Shown one piece after another: positions 55,862-64,000 of a stretch of 64,000 nt of DNA (its first letter is position 1; the number at the start of each line of letters is the position of its first letter). The stretch is from the NCBI GenBank assembly GCA_002099365.1, contig MSED01000009.1, positions 1,984,001 to 2,048,000 of the forward strand, read 5' to 3'. A program made the position numbers and the translations under genes. This stretch comes from Phialophora verrucosa. Taxonomy: Eukaryota; Ascomycota; Eurotiomycetes; Chaetothyriales; Herpotrichiellaceae. Below the pieces are notes generated by a model. That model had not been told where the DNA came from and ran no database searches. It saw only the letters and a program-made list of their open reading frames with translations.

Positions 55862-56810
55862 CAGTGCTATAACCCATCTCCTCGACTAGCTTTCAGCACC
55901 CTGTTTAAGCCCCTTCTCGATCTGACTGCAGCAGCAATCAAAAGTTTGGTGCTTTTTGGCGCACATCGCGCATTGAAATGATGGACACGAAACTTTGGCG
56001 TTCTGATATTGGGAGCTCGAGGCGGGCTGCGAGACGCACCACCCTGGTTCTTGTCGTTGGCATGAGCGTTCTGGGTCAGGTTCTCATGTGCACAGGAAGC
56101 ACATTGGAGTGGATTGGCATATTGTATAGTGGTATTTGCGACCATGACTACCGGGTATATGCACCGATGGAACGAAGGCATGGAATATGTATATGGATCA
56201 TGGAGCATGATATATAGTGAGGCGTATGACAAATGAACATCTGCTCACAACTCAGATAGACGCGCATCTCACAATAAATGTCCTTAACCTCAACTTGGAA
56301 GGAAGTGGCTTTCAGTGCCAGACTTGTGTCACTGTCTACCGTGCACCCCTAGGGCCTAAGACTCCCCGTTAGCGGTATCTCCGACAAGACAGCTCGGGAA
56401 CCATAATATCCTCTGTGCCACCCAATTCATGGACTACCTCAAGATCAGAGGATGAGTATGTAGTTCTCAGACCACAAGAAACGCGCCGATGCGGAGGTCC
56501 CTCCGTGGAGAAGCAGAGAGGTGACGAAGAAACAGCCAGCATGGCGGCACGCATCTGGTGGTGGATGGTGGAGTTCAAGGTGCCTAGACATCCAACAGGA
56601 GGTACGAGGTAGTCTTTCGCGATGATAATATATGACGGGTGATTCGTCCTCTCACCCACTTTGAGGAGGGCACTTTGGATTATATCCATCCTGTACACAG
56701 TAGACCGAGTCCACGGGAGCGTCAAATCGCATCTCATTCCTACGCACAAGTCTACATTGTACCTCGTACGAGGTACTGGATAGGCATTGAGCCTCGAGTC
56801 TCTCCATCTT
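55862..56810. other. Intergenic between convergent genes, 0.95 kb
   Basis: 3' flanks only. No gene or notable repeat. Confidence 0.5.
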
Positions 56811-58091
56811 CTACCTCCGTCGCTCGCCTACCTCTCTCGATCTATCATACCCACTACTCATGCCCCTCGAGATCTCCTCCGTCATGTCCCTTGCCGCGGT
56901 CCAACCGCGCGAAGTCAACGTGTCGCCTGAATCTCTCTTCCTCTCGCGTTCGCTTCGGTCGTCGTCTCCGCCTCTGCCCCCGCCCGGGTTCGAGCCAGCG
57001 AGCCAGCCGCTCACCCCCGCGGCGATCCACCCACCACCGCTCGTTCGGCGGGGGTCGCGCTCCCGGTCGTCGGCTTCATCGTACTCGACGTTCTCGAACG
57101 ACTGTTCACTCCTCGACTTGGTCTTGAGCCCGCCTCCGATGGCAAGCCCCGAGCCCGAACTTGATGGTCTCTTGCTGTGGTTCCCACTGCCACTGGCGCT
57201 TCGGCTTCCGTTCCCGCCGCGTTCGCCGCGTGCATCTGTGCCGTATGCTAAATCGAGGTTCTGCTGTTCCTTGTCCAGCATCTTCAGCAGGCCTTGTAAT
57301 CTGTTTTGTTGGGCGGATATGAACGAGGCCTTCTCAGCGGTGGACTGCCCGGGGATGTTGTCGAAGTTGAACAGCGAAGGCGGAATGTTGATGGACGCTG
57401 CCTCTGTCGCGGCAGAGCGCTGGCCTGAAGATGTCGCGAACGCCGCGCCTGCGAGGTTGGACAGTGTGTTGTAGACCGTTGAGGAGGATGTGCCGGGTTG
57501 GGTGGGCGTGTTCGTCCTTGCGCCCGGCATGGCGAAGCGGGAGAGCAGGTCTGTGGCGTACGACGCATAGCCTCCAGCACCGGCGCCTTGCTGTTGACCT
57601 GCTGCTGCTGCTGCTGCTCCTTGTTGAGGGCTCTTCTGGCCCAGAATGCGTTCTCGCGCCCATTCAATTGCGATATTCAAGTATCCCAGGCCCATCTGTT
57701 GCAGCCTGTCGTGCGTTGAACCTATGAATTGATCGATCTGCGTTTCATGGTGGACGATGTATGGTTCCAGGTAGTCCAGGTATAAGATCTTAGCGCCCTG
57801 GGTTTGGGGCAGAACGAGGTAGAGTAGGAATATGAGCCGAAGCCATGAGTAGAAGGGGATCCAACCGATTATGAACAGGGTCCAGGATTCGAAGAGGAGC
57901 GTCAATGCGAGGATGGTGAAGTAGATGAGCCATGGATGGGTCTGAGCTGGGTCGTTTGTGCGCAGGGCTTTGTAGGAGAGATACGCGGGGAGGAGGATTG
58001 TAGTGACAGAGCTGAGAGTGTTAGGCTGCAGATGGTGACGCTGGGCACGGAGCTGTACTCACGATATGAGGTCTGCTATAATTCCAAACAT
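56811..58091 (-). CDS. TB2/DP1/HVA22 (REEP/Yop1) family ER-shaping protein
   Basis: Two exons, 58091-58063 and 58011-56811, with a 51-bp intron, giving 409 aa. Exon 1 (29 nt) encodes MFGIIADLI, and the junction runs into SSVTTILLPAYLSYKAL, the family start. The reticulon-like hairpins follow (WLIYFTILALTLLFESW, FIIGWIPFYSWLRLIFLLYL, and the LPQTQGAKILYLDYLEPYI signature). A long C-terminal tail (from about residue 130) is Gln/Ala-, Ser- and Gly-rich and ends highly charged, unlike short Yop1 (about 180 aa). It bends ER tubules in its family. The long tail marks the larger fungal HVA22-like class. Confidence 0.9.
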
Positions 58092-58842
58092 GATGGCTGG
58101 GAGCCAAAGCTGAAAGTTCTCCGGAAAGGCGCTCTCAAGTGAAGGGCTGAGGTTCTGTCCCTCCCAGTGTGACAGGCAGTCGGGTTCACAATATGTCAAT
58201 TATGTCGTACAGGTGTCCTCCTTTTTGGTCTCAACTTGACACGTCTCCCGTTGACATCGAGGAGAACGAGTCGGTGTGTGCCTGGCGATGAGAAGACACA
58301 AGACCAGGCTGAATGCTACTCCGCACGGTCCACATGCCAGCCTCGTCTATCGATAAGATGAGGGGTTGGCTAGGGTGAAGCATATAGCTCGGCTGAACGT
58401 CAATGAACGCTTCTCCGTAATTTTCTTCTCAACATTGTGTCGTCAATGCTCGATTGTACAGCGTTGATGTTCGAACCAGACTTGAAGACATTGTCGCCTG
58501 CTCGGCAAACCAGTGGCAAGCGGCTGATCTGTCCTCACACGGGCTTTCCATATCTGACGCTTCTGCCTCGGTTCTCGGGATTTGATATTCTCCTCCTGCA
58601 TCCCTTTCAGCAGCTATTGGAGAGAGCAGAGCTCTGTTGTACCTCCGTAAGCTGCAAACGATTTCAGTGTAAACGACTCTCTGCACCAAAACACCGGGAA
58701 AGCGCTGGACGGGAGCTGGCTTGTGGTGTGACGAGACCGGAACCGCTCGCGGTGGTCTGGATATAAATTCTCGACTCCTCGTCTCCCAATCCATTGCCAT
58801 TAGACGACATCTACCTCGGACAACACATCAGTAATATTCAAC
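58092..58842. other. Intergenic between divergent HVA22-like and TANGO2 genes, 0.75 kb
   Basis: Promoter space. No gene seen; a short open frame on the plus strand (58437-58766) has no protein character. Confidence 0.45.
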
Positions 58843-59856
58843 ATGTGTATCGCCCTGATATCGACCGCTCACCCGTCCTATCGGCTGATTCTAATCGACA
58901 ACCGCGACGAATACCTCAATCGTCCAACGGATATTGCCCGATGGTGGCCCGAGCCTCACTCCCACGTCCTCGGAGGCCGAGACATGCTTCGTGATGTCCA
59001 TGGTACCTGGCTTGGAGTCACAAAGACGGGCAAGATCGCCGTCTTGACAAACTATCGAGAAGACGTCACGCCGGCTCCAACAGCCGTCAGCCGCGGAGCC
59101 ATCATCAAGAAATTTCTCTCAGAGGAGGTCGGGCCGGTGGAGGATTTCGTCAAGGACGTCGTCAACACCGGCATTGCAAAGGATGCCGGCGGGTTCAGCC
59201 TTGTCTGCGGCCACATCGGCGAGAAGCTTGCCGTTATCTCTAACCGGGCGGAGGATCAGAGCCAAGTCCCCTGGATAGCTGGGGACGTCGTGCAGACAGT
59301 CGGCTTAAGCAACGCGAACTTTGCAGACCGCTCGTGGAAAAAGGTGACCCTAGGAGAAGAGTTGATGCTGAACACTATTCGACAGAGCGTCGAGAACGAA
59401 GAATCCGAAGACCAATTGGTCGAAAGGTTACTAGACTTGCTCAGTCACGAAACCCTGCCTAGAGAAGGTAAAGCGGACGATGCTGGCCTTGAGGCATACA
59501 TATTCGACCTCAGGCATACCATCTACGTGCCCACGCTCGGGAGGAAAGACATGACTGGCCTCAAGGACGATGAGATCGCTGCTGCAAGAAAGCATGAGAA
59601 GGTTGACGTTATCGGCCACAACACACCCATCCGGACTGGGTCTCCAGCTGTCAATGGCTCAAGTAAGGCTCAGCAGCTCGGCATCAGCGGCCTTTACGGC
59701 ACCCAAAAGCAGACAATCGTGCTGGCTGATCACGAGGGAAATGTCCGCTTCTTTGAAAGAACGTTGTTCGATGAGAAGTCGAATCCTATCCCTGTAGGCC
59801 AGGCCGACGTTGATGTGCGGTTCAAGATCCCCAAGCCAAGAGAGTCTGCAAAATAG
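58843..59856 (+). CDS. TANGO2 (NRDE) family protein
   Basis: 337 aa, one exon. The N-terminus keeps Cys2 and the NRDE tetrad at residues 20-23 (LIDNRDEYLNRPT), then GGRDMLRDVHGTWLGVTKTG and AVLTNYRED, the family signature. The fold is that of N-terminal nucleophile hydrolases, with Cys2 as the likely nucleophile. In animals the family is linked to Golgi organisation, lipid/CoA handling and haem trafficking; the fungal role is not settled. The C-terminus has STQKQTIVLA-like and VRFFERTLFD blocks typical of the family. Confidence 0.92.
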   Translation: MCIALISTAHPSYRLILIDNRDEYLNRPTDIARWWPEPHSHVLGGRDMLRDVHGTWLGVTKTGKIAVLTNYREDVTPAPTAVSRGAIIKKFLSEEVGPVEDFVKDVVNTGIAKDAGGFSLVCGHIGEKLAVISNRAEDQSQVPWIAGDVVQTVGLSNANFADRSWKKVTLGEELMLNTIRQSVENEESEDQLVERLLDLLSHETLPREGKADDAGLEAYIFDLRHTIYVPTLGRKDMTGLKDDEIAAARKHEKVDVIGHNTPIRTGSPAVNGSSKAQQLGISGLYGTQKQTIVLADHEGNVRFFERTLFDEKSNPIPVGQADVDVRFKIPKPRESAK

Positions 59857-60796
59857 CGTCAAGCGGGCACATTCACGACCTGAGGTAGAGTCTCTGCTGA
59901 CCAGCTCAGGGAGGCGGGACTAACAACTGTCCGTCCACGACAGCCTGCTCATATCGAACTAAAGATTCTCTTAATAGCCACACACGTGGTTGCCAGTGGA
60001 TGCTGGCTACTGGCGATCGGTAGAAGTCTGGCAAGCCGAGCGTCACTTTGAGAAAGGAACCCGTCGCCTAGTCAAAAGTACAAATTGCCGTCAACCAGCA
60101 TGGAGGAGTGGTTTACGCCATCGACAAAACCCAGGATATACGTCAAGGAGGACTTTTTACATGTCACTCCATGTGCAACCGTGTTCAACCAGGCCCATCG
60201 ATGATACCCTCTATGGGAAGCGCACGATCGGACAGGGGGACCAGGCTGAAGGTATGGGTATGAGGATTATGAGATGGCCACGCAGGGGACACGTCGGTCC
60301 TGTCTGATGTTGAACAACTTCAGATGCTGTTCGTCGACATTACACTTTCCAAGGAGTACTATATGCATTACACTTTCGGAAGAGTGCTATACACCTCACA
60401 CTTTCCGAAGAGTGCTGCACACATTACACTTTTCAAGAAGTGCTATGTCAAAATTCTATGGCCCCGAGTACCATCCACAACAAGTCCTAAGGACAGGACA
60501 GGACACGGATATGATCATGCTTATAAAGAACTGGTGCTTGAACCGGATCCGATGATGAGCACGCCCAGGCAAACAATCAATTTGATCTTTGTACAATGTT
60601 ATTGTTTACAAGGTGCGGCAGTGTCTAGGGTGTCCACACCATTCACCATCTGCGCACTCATTCACATATTCACAATCGCACATTCGTCTCTACGCTTCTC
60701 CTCGAATTTATCTCACCAGTCCTTCGCAGCGCACAACCACGAACCGTTCTTTTTTGCTCCTCTCTTTGGTAGAGCGTTGATCTTTCCGCCGCAGAA
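59857..60796. other. Intergenic, 0.94 kb, with a 28-bp tandem repeat
   Basis: Holds the TANGO2 3' flank, a four-copy 28-bp repeat (60338-60449) and the promoter of the coiled-coil gene. Frames crossing it are not protein-like. Confidence 0.5.
60338..60449. repeat. 28-bp tandem repeat, four copies
   Basis: Copies start at 60338, 60366, 60394 and 60422, each with a CATTACACTTTCC/AAGAGTGCTAT-like sequence and a few substitutions. The unit length is not a multiple of three, which argues against coding. Confidence 0.92.
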
Positions 60797-61495
60797 ATGG
60801 CTTCTTTTGCACGCACCAGTTCCTCACCTTCAGACCTCCGCCTCGTCAACACCGACGACCTGTGCGAGACCTGTGCCGCCCTCATTGCGGCGGTTGATCA
60901 AGGCCACAACGCGTCGAGTCTGGGCGTCCTGCAGGGTGGCAACAACAGCAACAGCAGCAACAACATCAACAACAGCAACAACAGCAACAGCAACGGCGAC
61001 AACGGGACGAACGAGCCCTCAACATCTACATCACAATCATCAGAAATTTCAAGACCCTCCTCCAGCGCCATTGCACGAGCATCGGCTCCAGCGCCCACAA
61101 CAGACGATATCGTCCAATTAATCATGATATCCGAGCTGAGAGACGCCGAAGAGAAGCTGGAGCGAGAGGTGGCCGACCTCGAGGCCGGGCGGAGAGCGTT
61201 CGAGCACGAACGACGGGGCGTGTTGGCATCGATGCGGAACGCGCGGGAGGCCCTCCGCACCGCCACGGACGGGTACTGGCAGAACACGCACGACCTGTCC
61301 GTGGCGATGGCGGCCTTCCGACGCGAGAAGCACGAGTTCGAGGACGCCAAGGCGGAGCTCGAGCGCGAGAAGGCCGCGCTGGAGGAGGCGCGCCAGGCCT
61401 TCAACCTGGAGCGAGAGGCCTTCGAGGCGGAGGGAGGGAGGAGGAAGAAGAGGAAGCTGTGGAGACGAGTGGCGGGGTGGTTGGGCCGTCGATGA
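60797..61495 (+). CDS. Asn/Ser-rich coiled-coil hypothetical protein
   Basis: 232 aa, one exon. The N-terminus (LVNTDDLCETCAALIAAVDQ) is ordered. Residues about 48-68 are an Asn/Ser run encoded by AAC/AGC triplets, followed by a Ser/Thr-rich linker. From about residue 100 to 220 a long coiled coil is seen (LRDAEEKLEREVADLEAG, then AELEREKAALEEARQAF). The end is basic (GRRKKRKLWRRVAGWLGRR), possibly for nucleic acid or membrane contact. I do not recognise a family. The strong coiled coil and clean ATG support a real gene. Confidence 0.65.
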   Translation: MASFARTSSSPSDLRLVNTDDLCETCAALIAAVDQGHNASSLGVLQGGNNSNSSNNINNSNNSNSNGDNGTNEPSTSTSQSSEISRPSSSAIARASAPAPTTDDIVQLIMISELRDAEEKLEREVADLEAGRRAFEHERRGVLASMRNAREALRTATDGYWQNTHDLSVAMAAFRREKHEFEDAKAELEREKAALEEARQAFNLEREAFEAEGGRRKKRKLWRRVAGWLGRR

Positions 61496-64000
61496 GCGCG
61501 GCGGAGAGGTGAAACACACTGTGTATGCCAGCGGTGGAAGAGGCGTGCGGTTGCTGGTTGGTCGCCAGCGCCAGCGCCAGCATCAGCATCAGCATCAGAG
61601 AGAGGGCCGTTGCTGCAAGCACGGTTCCTGAAGACATACACGAATCTGACCTTTCAAAACGTTCCCTCCTGCGCGCTGGGCCAACTGACCGAGTGGCAGA
61701 GACCACTTACCTACTTCCTTACAGCGTGTCTTCGACCATCACCCATACTCAATAACTGAATGTGATGTCCCGCTCGTTGCACCCGGAATGCTCGTGGTAA
61801 AGTAAGGACCATGCAAGGTGTACATGAGGCAGCGTGGTGTCCCCATCTTCCATCAACCCAACCCGACGAGTGAGGCGATCCACGAGAACGCCCAGTACCT
61901 CGTCGCCACCTTCCGAATCCATCTCCTTCGGATCAACAAAGACACTGATACCCAATCGGGCTGTCACTTTTCCTTGGAAAGTTTTCCTTAGTTATTTTTT
62001 AAACCACCGTAATGAGATCGTTGTCCTGAAGGGCGGGGTAGGGTCCTTTCCTCCTTGGTGATGGCATGGATCGCTTTGAGCAACTGAAGCACACGCGACG
62101 TCAGGCCATACATAGGGCCTTGCAAAATTTCCAACGACCACCTGCAGGACCTGCTGGAATTGCTTAGCCGTGAAGTATCCTAATTGACCCAATCCCAGCC
62201 AAGGAACAATACAGTACGTGTCTGCTGCGCACAGCATAATCAAACACAAGACCCCCGGGACAGGTAAGGGTAATTAACGAGCGGTGATGACGAGTCGAGA
62301 GAGACACGCAACGGGAAGAGGCGGAACAGTCATCAGAGCCCACAGGCTCAAACCAAATCACGGGTCACTGCGAGTCCCTCACACCAGTATTCTGCTAGTA
62401 GGGGAGGTTCGCTGTGTAAGTGGTTGAGAGAGGGGGTGTGTGTGGACAGTGTAAGATCTTAGAATCTCACGCCCAGCAAAACGACGAGATATGGTATTAA
62501 CTACAGGGACGCCGATAGGTTCGGTCAGCACACGCACATGAGCACACACCAGCGCCTGCACGGTTTTGACGGTTCACATCCGATCTGCGAGCAGTTGCGA
62601 GGCAATGCGAGAGGCGTTCGAGCGATAAGCCTTACCATCCATACACACAGAACGGGCGAGGGACACGGGATACCCACCCGCACATACACACATACACATT
62701 ACACATACATGTTGACCGAGCGGCCTGAATGGGGGTTTGATTCCACTCTGATTTCGATTCTGATGGGATGCGGGTTCTGAGTGAGTCCTTCTTTCCTCTT
62801 TAACGATTCGCAAGAGAGGGACGGACACAGGAACAACGAGGACAAGTCGTGCGGGTTTCGGCATCTGAAGGCGCACTCACACTCACGCTCACACCCACAC
62901 TCACTGTCTCGAAGGTTGCGCGGGCCAGAGTCAGACTTGGAGTGAGCAAGGATCCTAGATTCGTAGCCAAGGAAGCTGTTCGCGAGCTTCGAGCTGCGTT
63001 TCCGTCGAATGAGTCCAGAATCTAGATTCCACGCCAGAACTACTTGTCCGTCATAACGACCGAGTGGCAGTAACTCGATCGACTTTGCGAACGCGAGAGA
63101 GAAGGGTGAACGGACGGACAGCGACAATCGATCCAGTGGTCCGCAAGACGAAACACCCGGGCCTGACACAAATCCCTTCCCACACTCAGGAACCCAATTT
63201 CTCGTCCGTCAGTGGGTTATCAATCAAGGATTCATTCGACGACTCCCGGGCGTCCGGATCTCGATCCCCGGCGCAACGAAACCTCCCGAAGAGCATCCAT
63301 ATCAAAGGAAGGAGCTCACCTTTCCGCTCCCTGTATCAGCCGCCTGCCACGATCTATCCCACGCAACGATGAAACGGACCATACGAGCAGTCCACGTTGA
63401 GAGGTCTGAACGGCAGGCTGCCGACATGTTCGTAATATCGCCAGTGGATCAAGCACATGTCTCGGTCCGGATCACGTACAGCCCGGACGTTGCGTGCAGA
63501 GAGGAGGGTGGTAGAACACCATTGTGCCGGCTCGAGCAAGGGCGGGTAAGGAGGTCGAAGGAGTTCTGGTCTGCGGCACAGTCGGCTGTTGAGGGGTTTA
63601 AGAGGTGGATAGTCGCGTCTTCGGGTGATGGGGGCGTCGGGTGTGCTGTCACCGGTGATTGTATCGTCTCTGAGGACTGAAATGGTCGGCCGTGGTGGAA
63701 AGGCAGTGCCATAAAGGACGCGAAACCCCGGTATAATTACACGAAGAGGGACATTAGAGTATCCAGCTCAAGGATAGCTGCGCGCACTCAGCACGGGGAG
63801 AGCGGCAGCAAGATGTATATGGATGGCAAGCTCAGAATTCCCTGGGAATACTTTTAACCCTTGCCCGTAATGCTAATAACATACGAAAAAGATTCAATTT
63901 CACCTTTGATGGCGGGCAGTAGCAGCAGTAGTTGGCACCTTTTGCTCACCACAACTCACAGACCGGCTTCTTCTCCTTACATTGGAAACTCTCCCTAAAA
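61496..64000. other. Gene-poor right end, 2.5 kb
   Basis: No protein I can recognise on either strand. The longest frame (62699-63169, minus) has no protein-like composition. Short CA/TA-type repeats are at about 62682-62707 and a GCCAGC/CATCAG run at 61564-61598. A TTTT-rich segment follows at 61980. Confidence 0.55.
61564..61598. repeat. Short tandem GCCAGC / CATCAG repeat
   Basis: Three GCCAGC units, with CATCAG units after them. It lies 70 nt past the coiled-coil gene stop. Simple sequence, possibly in its 3' UTR. Confidence 0.7.

Noticed and set aside
60324..61121. 265-codon plus-strand frame across the 28-bp repeat
   Set aside because: The repeat unit is not a multiple of three and the frame overlaps the better supported coiled-coil gene in another phase.
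62699..63169. 156-codon minus-strand frame near the right end
   Set aside because: Simple Ser/Arg/Cys-rich composition, no motif or splice support.

Overview
The window is nuclear DNA of a filamentous ascomycete (Pezizomycotina). The evidence is the short GT-AG introns (mostly 48-165 bp, with CTAAC/CTGAC branch sites), two Zn(II)2Cys6 regulators, an Ole1-type desaturase fused to cytochrome b5, and a fungal-type essential myosin light chain. The mix of families would suit Eurotiomycetes (for example Chaetothyriales), but that placement is a guess. I find 25 well-supported protein genes, several of them assembled here by splicing, plus one possible membrane-protein locus. I recognise no rRNA, tRNA, CRISPR or intact transposon.

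Layout. 1-901 (minus) is the 5' part of a secreted Thr-rich repeat protein built from tandemly duplicated exon-plus-intron units; it runs off the left edge. 902-3756 has no recognisable gene but carries several GAGTACTC palindromes. 3757-8680 holds RAD4/XPC, a STEEP1-like protein and the essential myosin light chain. 10321-19299 holds a small Ser-rich protein, a 2-oxoglutarate/Fe(II) oxygenase, an NCS1 permease, an APC-family permease and a CoA-binding protein. 19836-25146 holds a large ZZ-like/C2H2 zinc protein and a mannose-6-phosphate isomerase. 25995-33590 holds a Zn2Cys6 regulator (with a GC-AG intron), TDP1 and a CHIP-like TPR/U-box ligase. 34746-39308 holds acyl-CoA-binding protein, then SEH1 and ALG7 head to head. 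39719-44508 holds a second Zn2Cys6 regulator and a secreted carboxylesterase. 45845-52452 holds the delta-9 desaturase, a small membrane protein, the uncertain membrane-protein locus and a secreted histidine-acid-phosphatase-like protein. 54326-61495 holds a membrane RING-H2 protein, an HVA22/REEP protein, a TANGO2 protein and an Asn/Ser-rich coiled-coil protein. 61496-64000 has no recognisable gene.

Most genes are conserved housekeeping genes: DNA repair (RAD4, TDP1), nuclear pore (SEH1), N-glycosylation and mannose supply (ALG7, mannose-6-phosphate isomerase), lipid metabolism (acyl-CoA-binding protein, desaturase), cytokinesis (myosin light chain) and protein quality control (CHIP, RING-H2). 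They do not form one pathway. The accessory part is the transporters, oxygenase, carboxylesterase, phosphatase and Zn2Cys6 regulators. The most unusual feature is the repeat gene at the left edge. Each repeat unit is one in-frame exon with one phase-1 intron, so copies can be gained or lost without breaking the frame, and the introns fall into two alternating types.
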